A DNA stretch of 64,000 nt from Aquatica leii (GCA_035610365.1 CM069439.1:18861533-18925532), one strand, 5' to 3'; numbered from the stretch's first letter, positions 22,301 to 33,211 are shown. A program made the numbers and translations. Notes: a model not told the origin generated them from the sequence alone.

Positions 22301-25300
22301 GTAACATCCAATTCCCAGTTTTTTCAGTCTCGATAAACTGCTTAAGGACTGACACTATCCAAAATTACTGCACCCTTCAGCTGCGCTGTGCAGCTGTCTC
22401 TTTCCTCCAAGATTTCCAATTGTCTTTTGAACTTTTCCATAAGACTGTCGACATTTGGGTTGTTAATGTCAAATTTTTCTGATGTAAAATCCTTTATAAG
22501 ATACGATAGTGCATCAGTCTCTTCGTCTGTCAGCTTTGTTTCTTGAGATGTGGACATAGTCTGTAGAATTATTTTGGCCAGAGCAAGCTGGGTCAATATA
22601 TGAGCTCGTACAGCTCGAGAATAGTAATGGCCTCCGTTTTTGTGGATGCTGTCGCTAAGCAAACACTCCACAAATCTTGGAGACCGCTGTCGTCCATAAC
22701 GAAGCCAATTGTACCCATTTAGGACATGAGCAAGTGAAAACCCCCAAGTCACACGGTAACACAACTTAAATCGCTATCTGGATCGGCAGAAAAGCAATGA
22801 TTTTTCTTACTGTTAACCAGAGTGGATGGTCCAAAGTGACAAAACAGCAGCGTTGGCGGAGGTAGCTGCATTTCTCAGCAGCTACTGTGAAAACTGCGTG
22901 CATTGTATCAAAATCTAAGGGAGGGACTCTAATGAACGGAAGGTACAGGACACATGAGGTCTTGTAAGGCTCATTTGATGTTATGATTTCCATGAAGCCA
23001 TTTCACCCTGGAAGGTCGATATGTTCATTCCACTTCCCAAACATCTAGAGCAAATCTGCCAACATTGGCAATACTTCTCTCTCCACGTTGTCAGTTATGG
23101 TATAGGAGCGCTTGGGATCAGTGATTTCTTTGACGTAAAATATTGGATGCTTCCTATGGCGTGAAATGTATCTAGACCATCAATAGTGTTCATGTTTATG
23201 TCAGCGTTATCAAAAACGAACCGAGTGTAAAAGTTATTCACTATAATATCCAGGGATTGCTGTAGAGTGGATACCTGAAATTTTCTGACTTCTCCATATG
23301 AAGAACTGAATCCCAAGGCTGAAAATACGTCTACCAAATTTCTTGACCCGTACTTCCTGTAGAACAGAGTTCCGACTCCGAGCAAGATATAAAAGGTGAA
23401 TGACCGTGGTCATGTTGCTGTGATCAGAGAATGAGCAATGGCTTGGAGTTTCTTTTCCACTTTCTTCTCCTCATCGGTTCTCTTTTTTCGAAGAGTTATT
23501 ATGTTTGCCAAAAGTAATTGGAGAGAATGTGAAATGTCATTGCTTGCATTTTGTAAGAACATGTCAGAACAGGGATATTTATCCAGGGTGTACACCATTG
23601 ACCTGATGTCCTCACGCATTATTTTGGCAGCTGCTTTCACAACTCTCATGCGTTCTTTATCTACATCATTACTTCTGGATTGATACCAACTATTGGTCAG
23701 AATTTTGTGTTCTGTGTTTCGGAAGCATATTGTTGGCTGCCTGAATTGATTGCTTCCACCCACCACAATTAGTTTTTCTCTTAATATTTCAGATAACTTG
23801 TCAAGAATACGATTCTTTCTGGGAATACTGTCTTGGTATTCTTGGAGAATTTCTTCCAGTGAAAATTGACAGAAATCTTTATTCTGTTTCATATACTTGA
23901 CGATGAAGTCCACGCACTCAGCCATTTCAACATTCTCGGGTCGCCCCCGAGCCTTTTTAACATTAGAAGGGCCGGTAGCAGCTTGAGAACGTATCACGAA
24001 GAAATTTCGTTTGCACTTGCCATGATACCGACCTTCAGCTGCGACTAAATCGGTTTTAGAGGTGACGTTACGCAAAACACTCTCGCCCCATTCATCATCT
24101 CTAGCTCTGGCAGCATTTCTTATGGTGTCAGTGGTCTCCATAGTCATAACCTTATGCACGGTTTCTCGAACATCTCGTCAAGCACTTGTCATGGCCATCC
24201 TTTCTCCTCTTGCTGACATCAATAAAAGTTTTCAGTGCCTTTTCCTTGATTGTGCCTCTTTCATCGTCCTCTTTGACAATATCACCACAAATAAAACACT
24301 TCATGCTTGTCATTTCTAGACGTTAATATAAACACCACAAACTAATTGCACCACACGGAGGCGACGTCGTCGTATAACACACGAACTGTAAATTTTGAAC
24401 GTTTTGACACAACTGAATCCGACTGTATGAATAGAAGAAGGGAGACAGCTTTATGTGTGGCGCCGTGGGGTATGAAGGGAAACTAGACCAAGAGGGGATA
24501 CCAAGTCGATCCGGTTCTGTTTCTTCACCAATTCGAAAACTGCACTATCGCAATAGAATAGAAAATAATACATGACAGACTAAATACAGACTAAACGGCT
24601 GTGCCGATTTTGACCAGGAAACATTCATTCGACACAGAATTTACTGTTCTTAAAAAAAGTGACGAGTAAAATTTTGTTTAGGATGCGTCGTTTAGGAGTA
24701 AGCGAAAAATTAAACCAATAATCAACTTTTTAGCCAAGTTGGTAAAAATAGCCCAATTTTGAAAATCGATTGCGACTAAACGGTTGAGCTGATTTTGACC
24801 AACTAAAAACCATTCGACGAATAATTTAATGTCGTGTTTTACTTGTTGGCGTTTTGACCACCTTCGAAAATTAGTCGACAAGATTATTTTCGACGTTTTG
24901 ACCATTTTCGGCGCTTTGTCCACCTGAATTTTCCGGCGTTTTGCCAACAACTTCGGCGTTGTGTCCATTCGGCCCTTTGTCTTTTCGGACCATTTCATAT
25001 GAAGTAATCAATATAAAAAAATAACTTATCCACAAACATAAAGCGACATTACAATATCAAAAACATAAAAGTGCATTTTTGTGCTTACGTGGATTTACGT
25101 TTTATTTAATATCTCAGGCAAGAATCTAGATAGAAAGGTAAGACCAAAACGCATGTGCTTTAAAATTTTCAAAAAAATACCATAACTTCTTAATGTTATT
25201 GCTAAGTTGTGTACAAAACTTTAAGTTGGGATTTTTATGGAATCGTATTTTAAAAAATTATATACATAAGCATTTATATATATACATAACTATATGCATA

Positions 25301-28300
25301 ATTTAGCGTTAAGGTTAAACTTATACTTAGAAAATATTGTAAATAATTTTATTAAGTATTATTTCAACAATTTAGTAAGTAAAATCAACAATGAAGTTTG
25401 CAAAAACGTTCTGTGTACATAAATAGTTTTATTAAGTTGTTTAGAACCTCTGCCGACTCGCTTATTCTATGTAAAAAAAGGAAACCTGTTTATCTTTTTT
25501 TGTACTCTTCAACAAAAATTCTCGCGCAGTTTATTGTGAAAGGTGGTTTGTATTGTAGATACGTGTAATATATGTAAGACAAAGATAGAAACTTCTATTT
25601 GATGCTTTTTTGCTTCATGCGTTTATTCCGATATGTTTTATCTGAAATGGTAAAACCTATAGGTTTTACATTATTCCTCTCCCCCTGCATGCTAATTTTT
25701 TAGACTAACAGCACTAACAGTTAAAATGTAAGCAATGCAACGTTCTACAAAATCGTTTATCTTTAAATTGTAATAAAAGCTAAATGACTTTCTCAAAAAA
25801 AAAGCATTCATTGACGCGTTAAAGGGTTTTAATCAATTTTTTTAACTTGAGGGATTCGATCACTTATTTTTGTTTCTTTCTGTAGGTGTAGACTATGCGT
25901 CAAGATTAAGGGTTAGCGTTATTGATTGGAAGGCAAATCATAAACCAGAATTTAAAAACTGCTCCAAGTATAATCCCACAATTAAAGAAGAACAACCTCG
26001 AGGGACAACCGTTATAAAAGTATCTAAAGCTTTTACATTTTTTATTTGGTTGAATAAGTTTTAATTTTGTACAGGTTAACGCTGTGGATACAGATCCAAA
26101 AGATTCGGGAGGAACTGTAACTTACAAGATTATACCTCGCGATGGATATCAAAAGTTTTTTGAAGTTGATGAAGAAACCGGAGAAATTACAACGAATACT
26201 ATTTTTGATCGGGACGAACCGTTGAGGCAAAAAGAGTTGTATATAACAGTTAAAGCTACCGATAATGGTAGACCAGTTTTGGCTGATATTTGTACTTTTA
26301 AAGTTACTATTGAAGATATCAATGACAACGACCCGATGTTTGATTATGTCGTAAGTTTGCATTTTGTTGGATTTTATCCGGCTAAGTTTTATACTTATAG
26401 CGGTATAAAGAACAGGTACCTGAAGATTTGACGGAAAATGGTGAAGTTATGCGCGTATTTGCTTACGATTACGACGATGGGGAAAATTCTAGGTTAACGT
26501 ACGAGTTGTTACCTAAAAATTCAAATGTTGGAGATCCTAAAAAATATTTTAGAATTGACCCAAAAACTGGCGTTATCTACTTGAAGAAATCTTTGAATAA
26601 AGTACGTAATATGAGAATTAATTAATCTCGTAATAATTTTTTTTGTTAAGAAAAAAGGTGACATTTTTTACATGCGAGCTAGCGTTCACGATCATGGAAA
26701 GCCGCCTAAGCACGCACTGGTAGATGTCGATATCGAAGTGGTTGACTCAGGGAAAAAACCAGTTTTTGAAATATATCCTCAAGAACCCATAATACTTAAA
26801 GAAAATTTTAACGATTACGAATATAAAATAGCCACTTTTAAAGCGCGGTAAGTGTAATTCCATTAAATCTATTTATATGATGATGCGTGTTGCAATTAAA
26901 ATTTAAATTTCCGTTATCCGGTTGACTGCTATACACAAAAATGAGAATATGTACATAAGAAAAACCGATATTTTTTTGCTGTTGAGTGTAACTTTCTTAC
27001 GCGTAGATTTTTTATTGGTCTTAGGTTAAGTCCGATTACTGCGTAAGACCGCAAGTAGTATGTAGTGCTTGCACGTAATTTTTAACTTTAACATATTTAT
27101 AGGATATAGGTATCATCTACTTTTTATTACTTACTCTAAAACCTTAATACAATATGGTCGTCGTTCGAAGCAACGTAAAGTAAATAGGCATGTCTTTATG
27201 CTCGGGCTACAATTATTGGAGCCCATGCTTTATATGTAGCAGAGCATTGTAACGTGACTTTGCGACTCCCACTACGGGATTTGCGAAATGGCTTGCACCG
27301 ATGGGTTGTTAGAACGTGTAGGGCGTTCAATTTGAAACGGTATATTTGTCCTACGTAAAATCGTCTGAAAAATAGTGTACAGATCATTTTTACAAATGAA
27401 TTTGTAAAGCTACTGTTAGAAGAAAAGGTTGAAATAAAATCTCTCGGAAGGCTTATTCCAAATTTTTCTATCGCAGTTTATAATGAAAAAAATTTAACAA
27501 AAAAAACCGACTTCAAAAAATCCACTAAAAAGTAATTTAATTTAGTTACAATTAAACTACAAGTTTTTTATTTACATAAAATTACTTTTTGAAGTCGATG
27601 CCATGTATGACATTGGTGTAGGATTAGGATTAATTTTTAACATTAGCTTTGGCAGTTGTAATAGATTTAACCCGAATGTGTTTGGCATTGACTTCAAAAA
27701 CTAATTTCATGTAAATACAAATTTCGTCGTTCTTTTGTTATTAAAAAAAATGTATTTATCTCTTTTTACCGAAGTTAACAAAAGTATTTGTTTGTCAATT
27801 TACATAAGAAATTTATTGGTAACTTAACATCGCTGAATTTGTTTAATCATTTGTTGATAAGTTTAATCAAGCGGATGCTTATTTTTAACATTACTTCATT
27901 CCCAAAACGTGTAATGGTCTACCACAAACCAGGAATTATATGTAATTTTGTGAATATATTATTACTTCGCGTGCGTCCTATAAAAAGAATTTTGCAATGT
28001 TACATGCCACAGCACAGCAATATTTACTGGAAAATTAATTTATTGCGATAAATTTTAGTATGAGCTTCAACAAAGGACAAATCTTTTCTTAGGTGTGTAT
28101 TTATTTTTAGATCAAATATAGAGCAACGGGCGTTGCAATTTGAGTTGCTTCAAGGGAAAACGACACAAACGAATAAATACCAGACATTTAAACTGACTCA
28201 GAAAGAAGAGACCGAAGCGTACATATCACTTGGAAGTCCTTTAGATTATGAAACTGTCACAGAGTACCAGCTCACCGTTCGCGTCACCAACGAAGAGCTA

Positions 28301-30394
28301 GCCGCATCTGTGACTTTTGAAATTAAAATAGAAGATGTAAACGACGAAATTCCTACGTTTATAGATTCTGTAACCGGTAGTGTATTAGAAAATGAAGATT
28401 CTGGTACACCGGTAATGCAGGTAAGTCGTCTTTAGGTGCAGACTTCGTGGAATTACATTTTATTCTTAACCAGGTTCGAGCTATAGATAAAGATGGGACG
28501 ACGGCCAATAATATTGTTAGTTACGAATTACAAAATTTTAAAGACTTATTTAAAATCGACGAAAAGACTGGTAAACTAACTACTTTAGGAATTTTCGACC
28601 GTGAAGTGGAAGATGTGTATGACATTATTGTTACTGCTAAAGATAACTCACCAAGCGCAATTTTAAAAAACAAGCACCAGCCAAACTCTGCGAGTCAAGT
28701 TTTTCGTATAACTATCGAAGATCGTAACGACAATAAACCTCAATTCGCTAACAGTACTTACATATCTGATACGTTTCTTGAATCTATAGACATTGGAAAA
28801 GAGGTAATGGTAGTAAAAGCTGTAGATAGAGACACGGCTTCTCTCATTGTTTATAGTATTATTGGCGGGAACATTAACAACGCATTTATGATTGAAAACA
28901 CTACGGGTCGAATTAAAGTCAATAATGAGCTTGATTTTGATACTATAGAACAATATACTTTAGTTGTTGAAGCTAGCGACGGTGTTTACACTGACACTGC
29001 TAAGGTTATCATTCATGTTGGAAACGTTAATGATATGCCACCAGTTTTTGATTATTACAATAAGAACATAACAATTCAGGAAGAAACATTAATTGAAGGA
29101 TGTATTTTAAATCTAAGAGCTTACGATCCCGATATTAAAGATCGTAATGCCGATCAAAACATTGTCTATGAACTTCCAGACGATCAAAAGAGTTTTTTGA
29201 GCATAAGTAATGATGGATGCGTATCTCTTATCAAAGTAAGCAATTTTTTTATTCTCTTATTTTTAAAGCTTGAACTTTAAAACAGGGACGGGCATTTAAT
29301 ATACCTAATTCTGATTAATAACTTCATGAGTAAAAATTTAATCATTATTCGCCTTACTACAAATGTTAAATCAAAATTCATCCGTTATTATTTATAAATT
29401 TTGTTGTTACTCTTAGTCCTAAATGGCCAATCAGAATTTAATCGTTATTTTATCGAATCTTTGGTTGAATAATATTACGTGTTTTAATACCGCCAAAACG
29501 ATTAAAAATCATTTTTAGTACATTAATAAAATTAGTTGAATTGTGAATAAATTTTTATTTATCACAACTATTAAAATTAATTAATGATCTAAAACGTGGT
29601 TCGCACTTTGGTAGATAAACTAGAAAGGGAGGGGGGGTCATAGAAGATTTTCTTCCTTCTCTAACCAACTTTTTCAACAACGAAGGTTCTGTTCTGCCCG
29701 AGCTATCACTAGATTACCACTAACGGTTACATTTTGTTACTAAAACTTAAACTTCTATAGGTTTACCCTTACATTTTTAAAGTAAATAGCTTTAAGAGAA
29801 GGGAGCGATTTTTTTTCATGAACAATTAGATGTTTAAAATTTTCATTGTTTTAAAGAGATTAGATCGAGATAGGCCCAATGGATTTCCTAAATATCAAGC
29901 TTATGTTTATGCATATGATGAAGGGGGTGGTCAAACATCGCTATTAAGTGCTGCCGAATTTAATATCATACTTACAGATATTAACGACAACGCGCCATTT
30001 TTAAATGTGGTATGTACTATAAATACGTACATATTTTAAGCATTTTAGATGTCATTTTCAGACTGAAGTTGTTTGGTACGAAAATCAAGAGAAAGGTGCT
30101 ATTCTTAGACTTACGGCAGAAGATTATGATAGTTTAGAAAATGGCCCTAAATTTAGTTACGCAATTGCTAATGAAGCTGGAAACGATATAAAAGAAAAAT
30201 TTTCAATTCGCGGTGATATTTTATATGCCGAAGTTCCTTTTGACAGAGAAGAGCAAACATTTTATTTAGTTCCTGTCGCAGTCACTGATAGTGGAAAACC
30301 CGTCCCTCTTACTGCTACAAGTTTTATGAAAGTTATTATAGGCGGTGTTAACGATAACGAAGCTAAACACGGCAAAAGTCAAAACAAGGAGTAA
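19304..30394 (+). CDS. CadN2: Second N-cadherin-like gene, nine exons, truncated secreted form
   Basis: Nine exons join in perfect phase: 19304-19385, 25886-26019, 26075-26350, 26401-26601, 26651-26847, 28111-28420, 28474-29235, 29857-30009 and 30062-30394. The sum is 2448 nt, or 815 residues. The product has an N-terminal signal peptide, then seven extracellular cadherin repeats with calcium-binding DxND-type motifs (INDNDP, VNDEIP, RNDNKP, VNDMPP, INDNAP, VNDNE) and DRD/DRE motifs. The sequence follows insect N-cadherin repeat by repeat. It stops at TAA (30392-30394) just after the seventh repeat, where family members continue into EGF, laminin-G, membrane and catenin-binding regions. None of those exons is seen downstream in the window. 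It could be a secreted paralogue, a gene broken at its 3' end, or a gene with a missed donor near 30380 (only weak candidates). Uniform open frames argue that the exons are under selection. Confidence 0.75.
19862..20005 (-). repeat. Left inverted-repeat arm of the Academ-like element
   Basis: The reverse complement of this segment matches 24588-24720 and 24757-24845. Shared parts are TTGAAAATCGATT, the TAAACGAC/TAAACGGT..TGAGCTGATTTT block, AATTTAATGT, and a downstream ATGCGCCGTTTAGGAGT / ATGCGTCGTTTAGGAGT. The copies face outward on either side of the 20.2-24.3 kb transposase, as terminal or subterminal repeats would. Confidence 0.55.
20234..24320 (-). pseudogene. Academ-like DNA transposase with XPG-type nuclease domain, broken
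   Basis: On the minus strand, from 24309, the protein starts MTSMKCFICGDIVKEDDERG with a Cys/His N-terminal finger, then DLVAAEGRYHGKCKRNFF (24159-23410). Next come FKVxT-like core pieces with FVFDNADINMNTIDGLDTFH (23385-23095) and a middle region (22993-21607). A nuclease-like half reads TIIFDGYREDVDENS and IKSAERARRARAM (21622-21293). The XPG-like second half reads DADSLIVSTAVKRSKKGG, FIVRDDADLLVLLTF and ASTGCHTTNSFF (21327-20716). The C-terminal Cys-rich domain is CTCKKG, YSCRKAGIKCTTICITCNGH (about 20490-20410), with an acidic tail to 20234. About ten frame breaks and one MITE insertion disable it. The Academ call is from the transposase-plus-XPG layout; it could be a related, unnamed family. 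Confidence 0.6.
20635..20733. mobile_element. Short palindromic MITE inserted in the Academ-like ORF
   Basis: The ends are CCCAGACAGCACATTACG and GTGTGCTACCTGGG, nearly perfect inverted repeats, around a core with several GACGTC motifs and a full TGACGTCA at 20711-20718. The same family occurs at 52441-52527 and 52763-52883. It splits the transposase reading between LASLPPTEAAP and QHPFRTYLQV. Confidence 0.7.
24588..24845 (+). repeat. Right inverted-repeat arm (two tandem copies)
   Basis: Two related direct copies, at 24588-24720 and 24757-24845, both match the reverse complement of 19862-20005. Together with that copy they flank the Academ-like transposase. The doubled right arm suggests a subterminal repeat or a second small insertion. 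Confidence 0.5.
24846..24985. repeat. Degenerate short tandem motif, GGCGTTTTGACCA type
   Basis: Five imperfect units of the form TTCGGCGTTTTGACCA/C occur within about 140 bp (GTTGGCGTTTTGACC, TTCGACGTTTTGACC, TTCGGCGCTTTGTCC, TCCGGCGTTTTGCC, TTCGGCGTTGTGTCC). No function is apparent. Confidence 0.4.
24986..25885. other. Intron DNA before cadherin exon 2
   Basis: AT-rich sequence without open frames or recognisable elements, ending in a pyrimidine tract and TTTCTGTAG at 25885. Confidence 0.5.
25886..26350 (+). CDS. CadN2: Cadherin exons 2-3: first cadherin repeat
   Basis: Exon 2 (25886-26019) follows TTTCTGTAG and encodes VDYASRLRVSVIDWKANHKP then EFKNCSKYNPTIKEEQP, up to the donor ATAAAA|GTATCT. 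Exon 3 (26075-26350) follows TTTGTACAG and encodes VNAVDTDPKDSGGTVTYKII, the calcium motif DRDEP, KATDNGRPVLADICTFKV and the repeat-end motif IEDINDNDPMFDYV before GTAAGT. This matches the N-cadherin repeat that begins with HxPxF..C..Y and is spliced in the same places. Confidence 0.85.
26401..26847 (+). CDS. CadN2: Cadherin exons 4-5: second repeat and start of third
   Basis: Exon 4 (26401-26601) starts after TTATAG with RYKEQVPEDLTENGEVMRVF and YDYDDGENSRLTYELL. A nearby AG at 26414-26415 would drop five conserved residues, so the upstream acceptor is preferred. Exon 5 (26651-26847) starts KKGDIFYMRASVHDHGKPPK and ends KENFNDYEYKIATFKAR with donor CGCG|GTAAGT in phase 2. Confidence 0.85.
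26848..28110. other. Cadherin intron 5 with a palindromic repeat
   Basis: A 1.26-kb intron. At 27506-27597 there is an inverted repeat with ends ACCGACTTCAAAAA and TTTTTGAAGTCG, of the kind seen at the edges of small non-autonomous elements in insect genomes. No exon is missing here, since flanking exon phases (2 and 2) match. Confidence 0.5.
28111..28420 (+). CDS. CadN2: Cadherin exon 6: third repeat
   Basis: After TTATTTTTAG the exon reads SNIEQRALQFELLQGKTTQT, then LGSPLDYETVTEYQLTVRV and the repeat-end motif IEDVNDEIPTF, then SVLENEDSGTPVMQ before GTAAGTCG. The LDYE and xDVNDE motifs are the calcium-binding signatures; NDE replaces the more usual NDN. Confidence 0.85.
28474..29235 (+). 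CDS. CadN2: Cadherin exon 7: fourth to sixth repeats
   Basis: A 254-codon exon after TTCTTAACCAG. It encodes VRAIDKDGTTANNIVSYELQ, FDREVEDVYDIIVTAKDNSP, IEDRNDNKPQFANSTY, VVKAVDRDTASLIVYSIIGG, LDFDTIEQYTLVVEASDGVY, VGNVNDMPPVFDYYNKNITI and AYDPDIKDRNADQNIVYELP before the donor AAA|GTAAGC. It is the longest uninterrupted coding exon in the window. Confidence 0.9.
29236..29856. other. Cadherin intron 7
   Basis: A 621-bp AT-rich intron with phase 0 on both sides. Nothing else is recognised in it. Confidence 0.5.
29857..30009 (+). CDS. CadN2: Cadherin exon 8: end of sixth repeat
   Basis: After TTTTAAAG the exon encodes RLDRDRPNGFPKYQAYVYAY, DEGGGQTSLLSAAEFNIILT and DINDNAPFLNV, with donor GTG|GTATGT, phase 0 at both ends. 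LDRDxP, YDE and DINDNAP are the classic cadherin calcium-site residues. Confidence 0.85.
30062..30394 (+). CDS. CadN2: Cadherin exon 9: seventh repeat and early stop
   Basis: After TCATTTTCAG the exon encodes TEVVWYENQEKGAILRLTAE, DYDSLENGPKFSYAIANEAG, VPFDREEQTFYLVPVAVTD and GGVNDNEAKHGKSQNKE, then TAA. The family would continue past NDNE into a non-cadherin linker and the membrane-proximal regions. No good donor precedes the stop, so the protein appears to end here as a soluble product. Confidence 0.8.
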   Translation, partial: TEVVWYENQEKGAILRLTAEDYDSLENGPKFSYAIANEAGNDIKEKFSIRGDILYAEVPFDREEQTFYLVPVAVTDSGKPVPLTATSFMKVIIGGVNDNEAKHGKSQNKE

Positions 30395-32270
30395 CAATAC
30401 TTCTGATTAAACTTTTGTACTTATTAGTATAAATGAATGCTTCAAAGAAAATGTATTTCCCGAAATTAAACATAAAAGAAAACACTGCCGTTGTTTCTAT
30501 AAATGTAACTCCATTTGTTTGTGTAAATGCCGTGGTGGTGCCAATATGGACTTCGTCTTGACTTGACTTGCACTTACAGCACCATTCCATGACGTCTTCT
30601 TCGAAGATCACCAAATAACACCTTTCTCGCATTTTTCGTCTTCTTTACATCTGTTAGACGCGTCTTCTTGACAAAGAATCAGTATAATAATCTGCGGGCC
30701 CCATATTTATCCAAGTCCTACTCGAATTCAAGATCTAGTTATTCCTGAACTCTTCCTGAAACCGAACTAATGTTATGAACCGACTCGAGCTATTCCTACA
30801 GACTACCCGTACCGATTTTGTTTTGCGATTTTAACCCGGTTATTGTGCGATTTTCATTCAACGATTTATTTCAAGATTTCTGCAAGAACCGACCCGGCCA
30901 TTCACTTTGATTGTCTTACCACAACGCTACGTTTAACTCCAAAATTATTCATCCTGTTATTCGCCGTTTCATCTTATTATGTCAGTGATTTTTTTCAATT
31001 TGGTAGGTAAGTTACACTTTTTGTGATTATTTTTGGTGCAAGAAAGTATAGCCTTCCGACGATTGTCTAGAGTCTCAATTAAAACTTGGAGCCTGTGAAC
31101 TTGACTATCAAATTCCGAAAACACCGTCTCGTTATCGTAAGCGAATATTGATGCTACTAAGAGTAGCATAATTCATACAATTTTTCATGTGGTTTGCTGA
31201 TAACGAGTGCTTTTTAATTTTTTTTTAAATGCTATAAATCCGTAACGTTATGTTTACACCATAATGATTAATAAATTATGTGAAAACAGTAAACATACAA
31301 AACAGTAAAATCTATTCTTTGTTTCAAATCCAGTCTAACGAATCATTCATACATTCTTTAAAATTACTATTTCTTTATTTTTATATTTAATGATCTGTCG
31401 AATTTGAAGTAAGACTGAGGGCGAGCATTAAATTTAAATTCTAAACGTGTAAACTATTATTAGCTATTAATTTTTTTAATGTCTATTACCACCGTTATTA
31501 TGAAACAAAAACGGTAAATCGTTCCTTAAATGAATATTATCAATCAATTTAGAAAATTTACTATGTTTGTTAATGTGATAAGAAATGGGCATTCCAGCAT
31601 CTGTTTTACGCACACGTGCTGCGAAGATAATGGCAAATCACGTAAGCATTGCACGATTCGGCTTCAAGATAATATACATACGGGCACCTCTCTGGGGTTA
31701 ATTCGCAAGCTTTCGTATCTGTTGCGTTTAAATTGACCATTATTTTTTGGAGGGTCATTGACCAAATGGCATAATAGAAAAGCCGCCACTGGTAGTAAGT
31801 ATCGCCATTTTATACTAAAGTTCACTTGTAGATTAATTCCACAAACTACGCGACAAGAGTGAGACCCTGAGCGGGAAGGATTGAAATCCGATCCAACAAA
31901 ATTTATTGTTTTTTTGTTAATTACATTGTTTAGTTTATGTTGCACATAAAGTTATTAATTATTTAAGTGAATTTCTATTGTATCTATTGCATTTATAATA
32001 TTATATTTAGAACGTGCAATTCTTTACTTGAGGTAAGTAAGCTGCCTCCTTTTGTACCGAAGAACGGCCTACATAAAGTATTTGTAAAAATGTTCTATTG
32101 ACTTATTGATTTAACAGTTCTTTTAGTCACACAGTAATTCCTTTCTGGCTTAAGACAAAACCTGCTAAAATACACAATCACCTTCTTTTTGACTTGTCAA
32201 AGGACGGCACCTATGGCCAAAGTTTTCTATTTCCTCTACTTATGCTAAATTAAAATCGACGACGTTACTA
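30395..32270. other. Non-coding DNA after the truncated cadherin gene
   Basis: About 1.9 kb with no EGF, laminin-G or membrane exon that would continue the cadherin gene, and no recognised transposon protein. An AATAAA lies near 31267. Confidence 0.4.
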
Positions 32271-32274
32271 AGGC

Positions 32275-32425
32275 CTGTTTTTGTTTGTGGAAAGCGTTTT
32301 CGCAGTTTTCATTCCATCTTAATTCTGCTTTTGTTTCAGTTAATTTGGTCAATACTTGGCAATATATGTGTACGCAAATCGTTGATAGTATTTGCACAAT
32401 CCAAAGAAACTGAACCTGGTATACA
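32275..32425 (-). pseudogene. Ty3/gypsy reverse transcriptase fragment, inverted
   Basis: The minus strand encodes KLTETKAELRWNENCENAFH preceded by a degraded copy of the region before RNase H. It aligns with 34740-34860 of the plus-strand gypsy copy and with 44416-44550 of the minus-strand copy. It is a third, very short piece of the same family. Confidence 0.65.
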
Positions 32426-32901
32426 GTGTGTCCAAAATTATCTGTTCACTATTACCATCTTCTTTATTATTAAAGCTACAAATTGGGTTAAATTAACGAA
32501 GTTGAAGTATTTTTTTCGTTGATACTTAATCTGGTTTTTTGTTGGCATTGTTTGTTTACTTATTTTTCTATATCACTAACACAATGTGATAATCATGAAC
32601 TAGTTTTTATTATTAGTTTATATGCATTAACCAAAGCTTAATAAATAAATTATTTCATATATAACACGTACGTCGATTTATACGATCGTTATTATTAAAA
32701 AAGTTTATAAACATACTCAAACACGATATCACTTGTTTGTTTAAGCGAAGATATATTACTACAACATTATAAGTTATCGTTCCCCACCTAACGCCAATTG
32801 TAACGAAGTTACAATTTACACAATTAAATATGTAACTAATTTTACTAAAACTAAAGCACAGCACAATATGAAAATTATGTACCTACCTCCGAGACAACAA
32901 A

Positions 32902-33190
32902 ATGCATCAGTCTGTCCGGTTAGCTCGACCGAAGACGTTGGATGACGCTTTAACCCATGCTTTGGAGTTCGAGGCGGCGAAACAAGCGTCGCACCGAGGC
33001 AGCCATAAACTCCGTTGTGCTGCAGAAATATCCTCACACACAGAAGAAAGCATTAAAGACATAGTGCGACGTGTATTTCGGGAACAAAAGTAGCTCGATG
33101 AAGAGAAGTGACGTGCTGGAACTGCGGAGAAGTGGCCCATGTACGACGACGTTGTACTAAGTCCAAAAGAAGATCAAGAAAGCGTCTGGA
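32902..33190 (+). pseudogene. Gypsy gag C-terminal part with zinc knuckle
   Basis: The frame reads VRLARPKTLDDALTHALEFE and AAKQASHRGSH, typical of the end of insect gypsy gag. After a stop and frame change it has an intact CCHC knuckle TCWNCGEVAHVRRRCTKS (C-x2-C-x4-H-x4-C) at 33111-33164, which binds RNA in the gag particle. The N-terminal gag is missing. Confidence 0.75.
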
Positions 33191-33211
33191 AAACTAGAAC
33201 AGGTCGACCGA

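Noticed and set aside
26416-26420. Acceptor at 26415 for cadherin exon 4
   Set aside because: It would lose the conserved RYKEQ residues; the acceptor ending at 26400 keeps the family alignment and the phase.
7138-30394. One cadherin gene joining the 7.1-kb exon to the 25.9-30.4 kb exons
   Set aside because: The 7.1-kb exon encodes the C-terminal tail and a stop codon but lies upstream of the extracellular exons on the same strand, so they must belong to two genes.
31530-31945. Possible genes in the 30.4-32.3 kb gap
   Set aside because: Open frames on both strands have no motifs, and no cadherin, EGF or laminin-G pattern appears.
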